A DNA stretch of 64,000 nt from Proteles cristata cristata. Lineage: Eukaryota > Chordata > Mammalia > Carnivora > Hyaenidae. Below the pieces are notes generated by a model. The model saw only the letters and a program-made list of their open reading frames with translations. It did not search any database and was not told the origin of the DNA. The translations under genes were made by a program, and so were the position numbers. Where the stretch lies: assembly GCA_017311185.1 (NCBI GenBank), contig JAESUZ010002609.1, positions 62,001 through 126,000 of the forward strand. The letters are read 5' to 3'. This document shows positions 34,402 through 46,039 of the stretch, one piece after another. Numbering within the stretch: position 1 is the stretch's first letter; each line of letters begins with the position of its first letter.

Positions 34402-34735
34402 CTTTTTAAGTATTGTTGATACACAGTGTTATATTAGTTTCAGATGTACAAAATAGTGACTCTATATGTTACAATATGCTCACCACAAGTATAGCTACCA
34501 TCTCTCACCATATGCTAGTATTACAATATCTGACTATATTCCTTTCATTCCTGTGACTTATTTATTCCATAATTGGATGCTTGTGTCTTTCATTGCCTTG
34601 CAACCATTTTGTCCATCTCTCTTCCCTCTAGCAACCATCATTTGTTCTCTGTAGGTCTGATTCTGCTTTTTGTTTGCTTATTTGGTTTGGTTTTTAGATT
34701 TCACATATAAGTATAATTACATGGTATCTGTATGG
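34402..34735 (-). mobile_element. Old L1 3' UTR fragment
   Basis: TGTTGATACACAGTGTTATA, TTAGTTTCAGATGTACAAAA and TAGCAACCATCATTTGTTCT are the standard reversed L1 3' UTR landmarks, followed by TCACATATAAGTATAATTAC. A young SINE sits at its outer end. Confidence 0.8.
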
Positions 34736-34831
34736 GTGCTTTCTTAACATTTCTTTAATATATTTTTGAAATAAAACACTTTATGGGACTAATGTTTTCA
34801 TATCCTGATAGAATGATATGAAAACAAACTA

Positions 34832-35015
34832 GGGGAACCTGGGGTGGCTCAGTCAGTTAAGCATCCAAATCTTGGTTTTGCCTCAGGTCAGATTATGAGA
34901 TGGAGCCCCATGTTGGGCTCTGCACTGAGTGTGAAGCCTGCTTAAGATTTTCTCTCCCTCTCCCTCTGTCCCCCCTCCATGCTTTCAAATAATTTTTTTA
35001 ATTAAAAATAAAAAT
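34832..35015 (+). mobile_element. Older carnivoran tRNA-Lys SINE
   Basis: GGGGAACCTGGGGTGGCTCA head and GCTCTGCACTGAGTGTGAAG body followed by CTCCCTCTCCCTCTGTCCCC. This body is closer to the general CAN-type SINE than to the younger feliform copies. No clear target-site duplication remains. Confidence 0.88.
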
Positions 35016-35099
35016 GAATTGGCATTACCTGCTAAGAGTAAACTCAGTCTGCCCATTCTCCATTAATTTGTGTTATTTTAAGTTCACACATTGGTTTTT

Positions 35100-35294
35100 A
35101 CTTCTGTTTTAATGTTTTTCCATTTCTTTGCTCAGATTCAGGCAAATACCTAGAGGTAGAATAGCTAGGTTATAAGTATATGTTTAACTCTAAGAGAAAC
35201 TTCCAGGTAGGTTTCAAATAGCAGTTACACATTTTTATACTCTCTCAATACATAAGAGTTCCAGTTCCTCCAATCATGTCAACATTTGTCATTG
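35100..35294 (-). mobile_element. Old L1 ORF2 C-terminal fragment
   Basis: AGGCAAATACCTAGAGGTAG, TATGTTTAACTCTAAGAGAA and CATAAGAGTTCCAGTTCCTC are reversed L1M ORF2 landmarks in the right order. Confidence 0.7.
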
Positions 35295-35313
35295 TTAGTC
35301 ACTCAGGCACCCC

Positions 35314-35385
35314 GAATTGTACCCTTTACATGGGTGAACTGTACAGTATGCAAAATATATCTCAATAAAACTTTTTTAAAAAGCA
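35314..35385 (+). mobile_element. Old L1M 3' terminus
   Basis: AATTGTACCCTTTACATGGG followed by TATATCTCAATAAAACTTTT is an L1M 3' end with its polyadenylation region. It directly follows a minus-strand L1 piece, so the two may be parts of one inverted insertion. Confidence 0.65.
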
Positions 35386-35391
35386 TGTATG

Positions 35392-35820
35392 CAGAGGGTG
35401 TGACAAGTGCAAAGACCCTGAGGCAGAAACATGCTTGATGTGACTGGGGAGCAACAGACACTAGATAGCTGGAGTGGAGTGAATACAGAGGTTGTGGGTC
35501 ATGATGTTGGGGAGGTAGGCAAGGGTTGAGACCTATAAGATTACATAGCCCATGAAAAAGAGTTTAGATTTTATCATGAATGTTTTAGGAAGCCACTGGA
35601 AAGTTCTGGACAGAGAAGTAGCATGATTTGATGCATATCATAAAAAAAAAAAAAAAGATCACTCTACTGCCTACATGGGCCGGGAGGTACAGAATGAACG
35701 CAGGGAGGCAATTAAGAAACTCTTTATGTGAGAAATGATTGTGAATGAAACAAGAATGTACACTGTGAAGGTTGTAAAAATGGTTGGACTTGAGAAGTAT
35801 TTTGAAGTTAGCACTTACTG
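35392..35820 (+). repeat. Unnamed ancient mammalian repeat
   Basis: GCAAAGACCCTGAGGCAGAA, GCTGGAGTGGAGTGAATACA and AGTAGCATGATTTGATGCAT belong to a widespread old repeat text I recognise by pattern but cannot name with confidence. A (A)16 run near 35642 lies inside. A 107-codon antisense frame here is not a gene. Confidence 0.45.
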
Positions 35821-36390
35821 GCCAACTAGATGCTTGTGAGGGAAAGGAAACTGTTAGGAAGGACCATGTGTGTGTATACGTCTGTGTATATTTGGGTGTG
35901 TATTCCACCTCATGATAAAGAAAAAGATGACTTGATTATATTAATTGGTAAGGTTCAGAACATTTTATTTGGAGGAGAAAAAAAATAGTCACATTTTTAT
36001 CTCTAAACTTTTACAGTTTTTTCATTGAGGAGGCATGTTCAGGTAAAATCAGAGAATGTTATTAATATCATTGATGTAAGAAATGAGCTGATGATAAAGT
36101 TCAAACATAATGTTTTGCATACAGAGTAATGATCTAAAAGACAGTGATAGTAATGTCATTGTGGACTCACATAACTCTCTGACAATTTTGTATTGTGGTG
36201 TTGTATTGAATATTTGGAATTGATCATATCTCATTAGTGGTTTCACTTAGTTTTTAGATAGCTGTCTAGGTTTTAGGGGGAATTTTCTGTTGTATATTTT
36301 TAGTACCCATTTTTACCTTTTCATATGGCTTCTCTTCACATCTTTGATTATTTATATACTAAAGCTGATTCTACAAATCTAAGTCCTATT
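35821..36390. other. Unassigned sequence, no gene seen
   Basis: AT-rich with a short GTGTGTATACG stretch near 35870. No family, exon or RNA gene is recognised. Confidence 0.5.
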
Positions 36391-36406
36391 TAAATTAAGC
36401 CTTTGT

Positions 36407-36630
36407 GGGGTGCCTCAGTGGCTCCTTGGTTAAGTGTATGACTTGGGTTGTGATCTCAAGATTTGTAAGTTTGAGCCCCCTATTGGGGTTCTGTGCTGAC
36501 AGCTCAGAGCCTGGACCCTGCTTCAGATTCCATGTCTCCCTTGATCTCTGCCCCTACCCCACATATGCTCGCTCTCTCTCTCTCTCTCTCTCTCTCAAAA
36601 ATAAATAATATAAAAACATTAAAAACCTTT
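36407..36630 (+). mobile_element. Carnivoran tRNA-Lys SINE
   Basis: GGGGTGCCTCAGTGGCTCCT head and GCTGACAGCTCAGAGCCTGG body, then an expanded (CT)n and an A-rich tail. Duplications TAAATTAAGCCTTTGT (36391-36406) and TAAATAAAGCCTTTGT (36631-36646) differ at one base. Confidence 0.95.
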
Positions 36631-36982
36631 TAAATAAAGCCTTTGTTCTCTTTATGAAATCATAGTTGACTTCTTTCTATCAATGAGTTTATTTTTAAAA
36701 TAACAATTTTTGAAGTATAATTTACATTGGGAAAAGTTAAGCATTTTTTAGATTTTGTGTTTTGTGATCATTTATATAGCTAGCCACAACATGCATCAAG
36801 TACAAGAGTTAACGCAAATCACAGTGAGCTGTAAGCCAATTCACTTGTATTTTCATTAGAAAACATTGACTTGTTGAATTATACTATTGTTGAATGATGA
36901 CCTACAAAAAAGGTGCCTGTGAATATTGCCTAAGGCTGTTATCAAGGTAAATAAAGGGCTTGAATATTCAAAATAAATGTTG

Positions 36983-37089
36983 GTTCCTAGCTGGCTTGGT
37001 GGATAGAGCAGGCAACTCTGGATCTTGAGGTCATAAATTCAAGCCCCACCTTGGACTTAGAGCCTATTTAAGAAGAATAAATAAGTAAA
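36983..37089 (+). mobile_element. Short, old carnivoran SINE
   Basis: TTCCTAGCTGGCTTGGTGGA, GCAACTCTGGATCTTGAGGT and TTCAAGCCCCACCTTGGACT match the short CAN SINE type that has only the tRNA head and an A-rich tail (AAGAATAAATAAG). It is older than the feliform copies. Confidence 0.8.
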
Positions 37090-38288
37090 TCTGTCATTCT
37101 GAGGCCCTTTTAGTGTTTTGGTTTGCATTCATTTCAGAAAATTCCTTTATGTTTGACACAAACTTGGGCTTCATATTTCTAGTTTCTTATGTCCCTCTGA
37201 GTGGAACGGGGAGTCCTTCCAGTATGGGCTCCTTCTGGTTTTAATGATAGCAAAGAGTTTTCTAATTCCCAGAAGAAGGTGATATTTTTGACTACAATTG
37301 TCATCCATAAGAAACTGTGGAAATCCAATGATCTGTCCCTTATTCATTCTCTGTGGGTAGGCATAACCTTTGCAATCAATCACACAGTATGGCCAACATT
37401 AATGCTGCTTGCCAACAAGTCTCCTGGGGCTTCTTTCCTCCCATTCTATTTTTATTTTCAAATAGGGAACACCCTCCAAGGATGAGGAGAGTATAGTGGT
37501 GGGTTGTGACTCCCGGGGTATTGGAGCAAGAGTTGTAAGTGCTCCTCCTCTTGTTACAGAGATAAACAAATTTGGGGCCAGATTCTATTGCCCAAAAAAG
37601 AATTTTAACTGGAGTTAGATGTCTTCAGGCTGAATAAATCAGAGAAGGCATATGTTGGGGGCTCTGAGATGAATACTAAATAAAGGGAAGAAAAAACTCA
37701 GGGAAAGGAAAATGTGTAAGGGCAAAGGGGCAGTTCCTTCGTATGCCAAGGAAACACTGTGCCATGCTTCTGCACATTGCTTGGGGCTGCATCCATCAAA
37801 ACCATCAAAAACATGCGAAATGCTGGCAAACTGCCTGACTCCAGCAACACTCCATAACTGCTCAACAATATAAGCAGAATTTATTGTTTTTATTATTATT
37901 GTCAATCTGATTTTCCCTCAAAAAGAAGATAGCTTGCATTTTCTTAATTTCATGCCATGGTAACCAGTGGTGTACAGTTGGAGTCAGTCCAGGGTGGAAA
38001 CTGGTCAGCTGACTTCAATGAAAACCAGTTCTAAATTATCCATGGAGTCCTGCCCCAACTTGGGCTTCACTCATTCTTTCTCACACAACATAGACTCATT
38101 CAATTAATAGAGTTATATGTCAAAAATATAGTAAAATTATATCTTTTGTTATGTACCATAAATGTCCGTTAATGGAATGTGAATGTAAAGTATAGTTGTA
38201 TATTTTCTCATTAGCTTTATAAATAAACTAAGAGTGAGAGAGATGGTCTTGCTAATACTTATCAGGGTTTTTTTTTTTAACCTTATGT
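37090..38288. other. Unassigned sequence, no gene seen
   Basis: Moderate GC, with open frames of 88-94 codons (37201-37485 plus, 37639-37905 minus) that resemble no family. It is one of the few non-AT-rich stretches without a repeat call. Confidence 0.45.
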
Positions 38289-38302
38289 GACATGCATAAT
38301 TT

Positions 38303-38526
38303 TTTTTTAATTTTTTAAAAATTTGTTTTTAATGTTTGTTTAGTTTTGAGGGAGACAGAGTGTGAATGGGGGAGGGGCAGAAAGAGAGGGAGACACAGAC
38401 TCTGAAGCAGGCTTCAGGCTCCCAGATATCAGCTCAGGATCTGACAAGGGTCTAGAACCCATGAACCGCGAGATTATGAACTGAACTGAAGTCAGGCACT
38501 TAACTGACTGAGCCACCCAGGCACCC
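38303..38526 (-). mobile_element. Carnivoran tRNA-Lys SINE
   Basis: Minus-strand copy with TTAATGTTTGTTTAGTTTTG and GAGCCACCCAGGCACCC. The flanks GACATGCATAATTT (38289) and GATATACGTGAATTT (38528) look like a diverged duplication. Confidence 0.92.
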
Positions 38527-38527
38527 T

Positions 38528-39227
38528 GATATACGTGAATTTATATAGCCACATGTACATTTGCAGTGGTAGTGATGGCAATAGGTCTTGCCATCTTTGG
38601 CAATAGATCTTTTTATTACTGTGATTATTGTTTTTAGTCACCAAGTGAGTTGATGCATCAGGGAACTGGACTTTGGACCTTTTAAACAGAGATGTTAGGT
38701 AATACTATTGAAAGTTGACTATCTTCTTGGGCAGTAATTCAAGACTGCCTACCTCAAAGGTTTTAATAGAACTCCATTATTTCAGGGCTATTCTGCCTAT
38801 TTCCCCTAATACTTCAAGAGAATGGAAAGTGGGATAGTATTATTTTTCAGATAGAATAAACAGGTGATGAACTGTTCATCCCTGTGCTGTGGTGCTGATG
38901 GAGAAACATTGAAATAATAAACCTATTCTGGATTGCTAGCTAGGTTTCATCCATGGAATACTTTACGTTAAACAAAATAATTTAACTGTGAAAAGTGTGT
39001 ACCCTGGATTCAAATGTTCTGTAATAATTCACATAAGTTTTTATCCTAAGTTTAAATTTCCTTATATGCAAAAGGGGGTATTGCATCTGATGTGTGTGTT
39101 TCCAATGAGGAAGAAGTTCTATATGACAGTAGTAATTTAATATATATTGTCATCATTTGAGCATTATGTTTCAATTGTACAAGAGGAGGAAACAACAATA
39201 CTTGTATGAAAATTTTCATACATAAAT
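38528..39227. other. Unassigned sequence, no gene seen
   Basis: No repeat or gene recognised in these 700 bases between a SINE and a young L1 tail. Confidence 0.5.
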
Positions 39228-39239
39228 GAGCACCTCTTT

Positions 39240-40223
39240 TTTTTTTTTTTTACAAATAGTTTATTGTCAAATTAGTTTCCACATAACACTCGGTGCTCAT
39301 CCCCACAAGTGCCCTCCTCCATGCCCATCCCTCCTCCCCCCCACATCCATCCGTCCTCAGTTTTTGTCAGCATTCAAGAGTCTCTCATGGTTTGCCTCTC
39401 TCCCTTTTCCCCACCATTTCTGCCCTTCTTCTCCCCCTTGGTCCTCTGTTAAGTTCCTCCTAATCCTCCTATACGTGCACATATATGATATTTGTCTTTC
39501 TCTGCCTGACTTATTTCGCTCAGCATAACACCCTCAAGGTCCATCCATGTTGCTACATGTGGCCAGATTTCACTGTTTCTCATTGCCATGTAGTATTCCA
39601 TGGTAAAGATAAACCACATCTTCTTGATCCATTCATCTGTTGATGGACACTTAGGCTCTTTCCATGTTTTAGATGTTGTGGAGAGTGCTGCTATGAACAT
39701 TGGGGTACATGTGCTCCTATGCATCAACATTTCTGTATCCCTTGGGTAAATTCCTAGCAGTGCTATTGCTGGGTCATAGGGGAGTTCTATTGTTAGTTTC
39801 CTTAGGAACCTCCACACTGTTTTCCAGAGGGCTGTACCAGTTTACATTCCCACCAACAGTGTAGGAGGGTGCCCGTTTCTCCACATCCTCGCCAGCATCT
39901 AGAGTTCTCTGATTGGCTCATTTTAGCCACTCTGATTGGTGTGAGGTGGTATCTCAGTGTGGTTTTGATTTGTATTTCCCCGATGAGGAGGGATGCTGAG
40001 CATCATTTCATGTGTCTGTTGGCCATCTGGATGTCCTCTTTGGAGAAGTGTCTGTTCATCTCTTCTGCCCATTTCTTCACTGGGTTGTTTGTTTTTTGGG
40101 CGTGGAGTTTGGTGAGTTCCTTATAGATTCTGTATATTAACCCTTTATCTGATATGTCATTGGCAACTATCTTTTCCGATTCCGTTGGTTGCCTATTAAT
40201 TTTCTGGGTTGTTTCCTTGGCTG
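39240..40223 (-). mobile_element. Young 5'-truncated L1
   Basis: Poly-T, ACAAATAGTTTATTGTCAAA, 3' UTR and ORF2 C-terminal part in minus orientation, 984 bp. A perfect 12-bp duplication GAGCACCTCTTT lies at 39228-39239 and 40224-40235. Confidence 0.96.
39449..40126 (-). pseudogene. L1 ORF2 C-terminus (truncated)
   Basis: A 122-codon open block at 39449-39817 shows [40 protein letters not shown] and [20 protein letters not shown] to its natural stop. Upstream ORF2 text continues to 40126 and beyond in another frame, where one G appears lost from the CAGAGGGGCTG-like site near 39827. The copy is 5'-truncated, with no start codon or catalytic domain. Confidence 0.9.
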
Positions 40224-40269
40224 GAGCACCTCTTTAACTCCAACTCCAGTATAGGCACAAGACACAAAA

Positions 40270-40461
40270 TTTTTTTAAGTTTATTTATTTTGAGAGAGAG
40301 AGAGAGTTAGCAGGGGAGAAGCAGAGAGGGAGGGAGAATCCCATGCAAGCTTCATGTTGTCAGTAGAGCCTGATATGGAGCTCAAACTTAGAAACCATGA
40401 GATCCTTACCTGAGCCAAAATCAAGAGTAGATGTTTAACCAACTGAGCCATCAAGGCACCG
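40270..40461 (-). mobile_element. Older carnivoran tRNA-Lys SINE
   Basis: AAGTTTATTTATTTTGAGAG at the tail side and GAGCCATCAAGGCACC at the head side. The flanks GACACAAAATTTTTTT and GCATAAAACATTTTTT are only loosely alike. Confidence 0.9.
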
Positions 40462-41218
40462 CAGCATAAAACATTTTTTAATAATCTGCTTATTAAGATT
40501 GTTCTCTCATCACTGCCAGAGACTGCAAAATATGAGTAGTCATGGATTTAGTTTTACTAATGTATAATTCATATAACATAAAATTCATTTTAAGTGTGCT
40601 ATTCAGTGCTTTTTAGTACATTCACTATGTTGTGCACCATGACCATATCTAGTTTGGGAATTCATCCATTACCCCTGTAGAAAATCCCATAATGCCATAT
40701 CTATTAGCAGTTAATCCCTATTCTCCTTGCTCCACTACCAATCACTAATTTACTTTCTATCTCTGTGGATTTGCCTATTCTGGATATTTCATATAAATGG
40801 AATCTTACAATGTATGGCCTTGTGTATCTGCCTTCTTTCACATAGCATAATTTTTTTGAAGGTTCATCTATGTTGTAGCATGCAATAGCACTTCATTTCT
40901 TTTTGTGGTTGAATAATATTCAGTAGTGTAGATATGCCAATTTTAGTTTATTCGTTAACGGATGGACATCTGAATTCTTTCCATTTGGGAGCTATTATGA
41001 AAAGTGCTTCTATGAATATTCATGTTTAAGTTTTTGTGAAAAAGTTTGTTTTGTGAAAATATTTTCACTTCTCTTGGATATATACACCTGGGATTGGAAT
41101 TGCTCTTTGGATTTTATGGTAATTCTGTTTTACTTTTGAGAAACCCCTAAATTATTTACCACAGTGGCTGTTTCATTTTACATTTCTACCAGTAACCTAT
41201 GAAAATTCCTTTTTCTCC

Positions 41219-41441
41219 ATGGAGTACCTGGGTGGCTCAGTCAGTTAAGCGTCTGACTTTGGCTTAGGTCATGATCTCCCAGTCTGTGTTCAAACCCTGC
41301 ATTGGGTTCTGTGCTGACAGCTCAGAGCCTGGATCCTGCTTCAGATCCTGTGTCTCCCTCTCTCTCTGCCCCTTCCCTACTCATGCTCTGCTGCTTTCTG
41401 TCTCTCAAAATACATAAACATTAAAAAAATTTTTTTAAAAA
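41219..41441 (+). mobile_element. Carnivoran tRNA-Lys SINE
   Basis: GGAGTACCTGGGTGGCTCAG head, GCTGACAGCTCAGAGCCTGG body and an ACATAAACATTAAAAAAA tail. Duplications GAAAATTCCTTTTTCTCC (41201-41218) and GAAAATTCCTATTTCTCC (41442-41459) differ at one base. Confidence 0.96.
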
Positions 41442-41748
41442 GAAAATTCCTATTTCTCCTAATACTTACCACAACATTTTTCCCTTGTTTTGTTTTTTGA
41501 TGATACCTATCTTAATAGGTATGAAATGCCACCTAATTTTAGTTTTGATTTGCAGTTCTCTGATAACTTATGATAAGAATCTTTTCATGTGCCTATTGGC
41601 AATTTGTACATCTTAATTGAAAAAAAATGCCTCTTCATTAGTTGATGACCAGTTTAAAATTGGATTATATGTCTTTTTTTGTTGAGTTTTAAGAGTCTTT
41701 TATATATTCAGGATATCAAACCCTTATCAGATAAAGATTTTGAAAATA

Positions 41749-42060
41749 CAATTGACCCTTGAGCACTATGGTTAGGGGTGCTGATGTCCAGCACAGTTGA
41801 AAATCCCCGCATAACTTTTGATTCCCCCAAAACTTGACTACTAATAGCCTACTGTTGACTGGAAGCCTTACTGGTAACAGTCAATTAACACATACTTTGT
41901 GTATTACATGTATTATATACTGTATTCTTACAATTAAGTAAGCTAGAGAAAAAGATACTTTGAAAATCATAAGGATGAAGAAATCTACTTATAATAGTAT
42001 AATAATCTACATTTATATGAACCCATATGGTTCAAACACATCTTGTTCAAAGATCAACTA
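41749..42060 (+). mobile_element. Tigger-type (Tc1/mariner) MITE
   Basis: The ends CAATTGACCCTTGAGCA and TTGTTCAAAGATCAACTA are imperfect terminal inverted repeats, flanked by TA at 41747-41748 and 42061-42062. The inside (AACTTGACTACTAATAGCCT; TATACTGTATTCTTACAATT) fits a Tigger-derived non-autonomous element. It splits an older L1. Confidence 0.85.
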
Positions 42061-42330
42061 TATTTTCTATATTTCTATGGGTTTTCTTTTAACATACAAA
42101 AGTTTTTTAATTTTGATGAAGTCTAATTATTTTTTCTTTGGTTGCTTATGTTGTAATAGCTTATTCTAAGAAACTGTTACCTAATCCAAGTTCATAGAAA
42201 TTTACACTTCCTTCTAAGAGTCTTATAGTTTCAACTCTTAGGTCCTTAAACATATGAGTCTTTTTTTCCATTTTGAGTTAATTCTTATGTTGTGTGAAGT
42301 AGAAGTCCAATATGGATATCTAATTGTGTT

Positions 42331-42959
42331 TGTCATGAATTTTTGAGAGCACAAATCCTTAGTAGTTTGAATAGCTTGTGACACCCAGTTTGATGCTGTC
42401 TTAACAGTCATGCTTAATAGTTCAAACCCTTAGAAAGCATACATACAAGTAGTTTTTAAAACATTTTCATTAAATAGAAGCTTCGAGGCACTGGATAAAT
42501 ATAAATAAAAAGTAAAAATCACTACTACACCTAAAACTTAAGGCTGTCCAGTTTAAATTTTTGTTTATATATTTTTCTATCTTCTATTTATGCATTTGTA
42601 TCACAATGTGCATACTATTTTATAAGTTTTTCAATCTATATGAGCATTTTACTTTAAAAATTTTAATTACTGCATTAAACCATATGACTGTACTATCACT
42701 TTCATTCCTTATCATTATACATTTTCATTTTAGAGTGTTAATATGAGTATTCTTATACTTTAATGTATGTATGTGACTCTGATTATTTTCTTAGGTATAG
42801 TCTTAGGATTTGAACTTCATTATCAAAGGCTTTGACTGATACTGCCAACTCTCTAGAAATATTGTCTATGGCATTTCTTTTAGATTGTTACTTAGGATTT
42901 TCATATCTCTGTTTACCTTGCTCCTCTGTGCTTGGATGCTATTTACTTTACCCATTAGA
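42331..42959. other. Unassigned AT-rich sequence
   Basis: No family is recognised. It lies between two parts of what may be one old minus-strand L1. Confidence 0.45.
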
Positions 42960-44090
42960 GCCCTTAGCATATTAATATAGCTGTTTTAAGTTTCTAGTTT
43001 GATCATTCCAACATTTCTACCATGTGGACTTCTGACATTCGCTCTGTCTTTTTAATTTGTAGTTTTTCCTTTTATTATGGCATAGAGTTTTTCTTGATAA
43101 CCTGATTAGAGGTAATGGGACCATTATAAACAGGCCTTTAGTAATAACAGTGGTGAGATGTAGGGGGAGGAGAAGCATTCTATAGTCCCATGATTAGGTT
43201 TTAGTCTTTCAGTGACTCTAGACCTCTGCCCTGTGAACTTCCGTGTTTCTCAGGTTTTTTTAATCCCCACTTAGGTGGGGACACGATGACTACAAGGGGC
43301 TGTTGTGGGGTATTTTCTTTTTCCCCAGGTCGGCTAGGCTCTGATACACTAGTTTCCGCTGAGGACAGGCCTTGTTAAGGAGAGTTCATTTCAATTTTAT
43401 TTTATTTTTTAATGTTTATTTGTTTTTGAGAGAGAGAGAGAGAGATAGAAAGAGAGAGAGAGAGACAGAGACAGAGTAGGGGCAGAGAGAGAGAGCGAGA
43501 GACACAGATTCTGAAGCCGACTTCAGGCTCTGAGCTGTCAGCATGGCTGGAACTTAGGAGCCATGTGACATAACATGAGCTGAAGTTGGATGCTCAGCCT
43601 ATGGAGCCACCCATGTGCCCCAAGAAGACTGCATTTCAAAATGTTTTTTCTTCTTCTCTCTTCCTGCTGGAAGCACAAAGGGATCTTTCTATGACATTTA
43701 CTGTGGGAACTTGTCAAGCTCCTGTAGGTAAATTTCCATATTATTGTGTCTATTTTGTGAACTGTCTGCCCTGGAGTTTTTAACTCTCAAACTTAACACA
43801 TCAAGCTTTCAGGAATTCCTTGATTACATTGTGGGTTTTCCTACCCTTGGGTTTCCCAAGACAGGTTTTGTCTGTGTGTGTTTGTAAGCCACTACTTCTT
43901 TTGTAGCTTGCCTGTTTCTCCATCTTGAGGCCAAAAGTTGGTCCTGTTTCCTCCCCTCTCTTACGGTTCCAAAAAGAGTTGTTATTTGTTTGTTCAACTT
44001 TTTTTTGTGTGTGTTTGTTTTGTTACTAGGACAGAGTGGCAACTTTTAAGATCCTTACATGCAGAACCAGACACCAATGATCACCTTCAA
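42960..44090 (-). mobile_element. Old L1M ORF1/5' UTR region
   Basis: ACAGGCCTTTAGTAATAACA, GGTGAGATGTAGGGGGAGGA and CTATAGTCCCATGATTAGGT, in order, are reversed 5' region text of old L1M elements. It may be the 5' part of the L1 at 40540-42330. A SINE interrupts it. Confidence 0.6.
43395..43621 (-). mobile_element. Carnivoran tRNA-Lys SINE with expanded (GA)n
   Basis: TTTTAATGTTTATTTGTTTT, then a long GA tract (43424-43465), and GAGCCACCCATGTGCCCC. The flanks share CATTTCAA at 43387-43394 and 43632-43639 within a longer diverged match. Confidence 0.92.
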
Positions 44091-45560
44091 ATTCTTTTAA
44101 CAGGAATAGGATTTAGAAAAGATAGGTAGGAAGGGAAGCCTAACTACCTCTTGCTTGAATGGAAAGGAGTTAAAGGAAGTTTAGAGAAGATAGGAGTCAC
44201 ATATATTTTTATTTTCAAAGATAAGATAACGAAAGCATTGAGACAAATACAACATAAAATCCTCTAAATTGGGGCTCATTGAGTATGCATTCTAACTTTT
44301 CTGAGAGCAGGACTAGATATAATTTCTTTTGTAAATTTTTTTAACCTAGAGCAGTCAGTCAGTAAGTGATGATTGGCTCCCTGGAGGAAATGTAGTCTTT
44401 TACAGCCATGGGTTAGTTACTTCAAAGTATCTAAAAAGCATACAGCTTCCTCTAACCATATCTTGTGGGGATGGACAGTCTTGTGGAGCTGTTTTCTACT
44501 GTATGACTCTCTGCCTATCTCTTGCAGTGGCTAAGTAAAGCAGTGGTAAACAGTTAGTTAATAGGCTGCTCAAAGACCCATGATGTGACCTCATACAAAT
44601 AGAAGAATTGGTCAATTAGATTCTAACTCTTAGAAATTTGACCTAGGAAATTTTGTAAGGCTGATGTCATGAAGAAGAAGGAGTTGAAGTAGAATGAGTT
44701 TGTAGTCAATGACATAAACAAGAAAAGAACATAAGGAATGATGACAAATCACAGGCATGAGAGAAGATTAAGCAGAGACTATGAGAAGATAAAAAGATAG
44801 AATAGAGGGTGCAGATGTTCATAGTCAGTAAAAAGAGACTGGGACAGATGTCAAAAGAAGTGAAGATCATTTATATATTCCTATTAATGTAATTGTTTGA
44901 TTTGCTTTGGTTCCAGAATGTGATTCTGCACAAGGCCCAATTCATATGACTCCTGATAGATGAAATGTTGTCTTACTATTCTACATCCATCCATTGATAA
45001 CCTACCCATCCAGCTCTTACTTGGCTACTTTATTTCAAAAGGGTCCATATGAAGCAATATGCATTGATTTTTCTCCATTTTATTGATTTTCATGTAGATA
45101 TAACTTGATTTAGTTCAATTTCCAATAAGACACACCCATGAACATGCACTGCATGATTTTCCATAAACTATTTAAGAAGAAATCTTTAATTCACAGTAGT
45201 TGAATTATTTAATAGTTTATTTGAACTGAAATTATTACCCAGATACCACTTAATTTATAACACTTGTATTTAAGTTAAAACTTATATGCTTTAAAGGAAT
45301 GTATCTATTAATTAAACAAGAAGGACAAAATAGTTTTTACTTACATATTTCAGTCTATAAGTAGCTTACCAGTTGAGATTTAAGAGGGTTCCCAAAGGCA
45401 TTTTTTAAAAAATTGGTCACTGGCTTAGGAATTCCTTGGACCTTCCCCAGATACATCAATATAGATCTCTTTGAAAGTATAATAGGAATTATCACATTTA
45501 TGAAAAATAAATCATATACTTTAAAGTATGGGGATTACAATAGTCCAAAGTACCTATCAT
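44091..45560. other. Unassigned sequence, no gene seen
   Basis: No repeat or gene recognised over about 1.5 kb. No frame exceeds 60 codons after 44129. Confidence 0.5.
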
Positions 45561-45577
45561 AAACAAAAGCAAACATT

Positions 45578-45792
45578 TTTTTTTTAAATCTTTATTATTT
45601 CTAGGAGAGAGAGAGAGAGACGGCGTGAGCAGGGGAGGGTCAGAGAGAGAGGGAGTCACAGACTGAAACAGGCTCCAGTCTCTGAGCTGGCAGTCAGCAC
45701 AGAGCCCGACGCAGGGCTCGAACCCACGAACCGTGAGATCATGACCTAAGCGAAAGTCGGACGCTCAACCAACTAAGCCACCCAGGCGCCCC
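45578..45792 (-). mobile_element. Young carnivoran SINE, CTAGAAATAAATAAA subtype
   Basis: Minus-strand copy with CTTTATTATTTCTAGGAGAG and GCCACCCAGGCGCCCC. A perfect 17-bp duplication AAACAAAAGCAAACATT lies at 45561-45577 and 45793-45809. Confidence 0.97.
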
Positions 45793-46039
45793 AAACAAAA
45801 GCAAACATTAAAATTACTCTTATGAAATGTAACCTATACCCTGTCCTTCAAGGTAACTACAGATTTAATCATCCAAATATATGGTCTTAATAAAAAATAG
45901 GAGAAAAATTACCATGAGAAAAAATCAGAGGAAATTTTAAATTATAGAATTAAAACTCAAAGAATATTAGATACTGAAATAATAATAAAAAATACATTGT
46001 AAAAATATGAATTAAATATTTAAAAGATAAAATGCAAAA

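Larger units (their letters stand above)
40540..42330 (-). mobile_element. Old L1 (L1MB-like) 3' half, split by a SINE and a Tigger element
   Basis: The reversed 3' region and ORF2 end appear in order: TAAAATTCATTTTAAGTGTG, GGATTTGCCTATTCTGGATA, CATAAATGGAATCTTACAAT-like text, GGATATATACACCTGGGATT, TTTTCATGTGCCTATTGGCA and CCCTTATCAGATAAAGATTT. It resumes after the Tigger element with TGAGTCTTTTTTTCCATTTT. All frames are decayed. Confidence 0.8.

Noticed and set aside
35585..35908. 107-codon minus-strand frame
   Set aside because: It lies across an ancient repeat and a poly-A run, with no family match.
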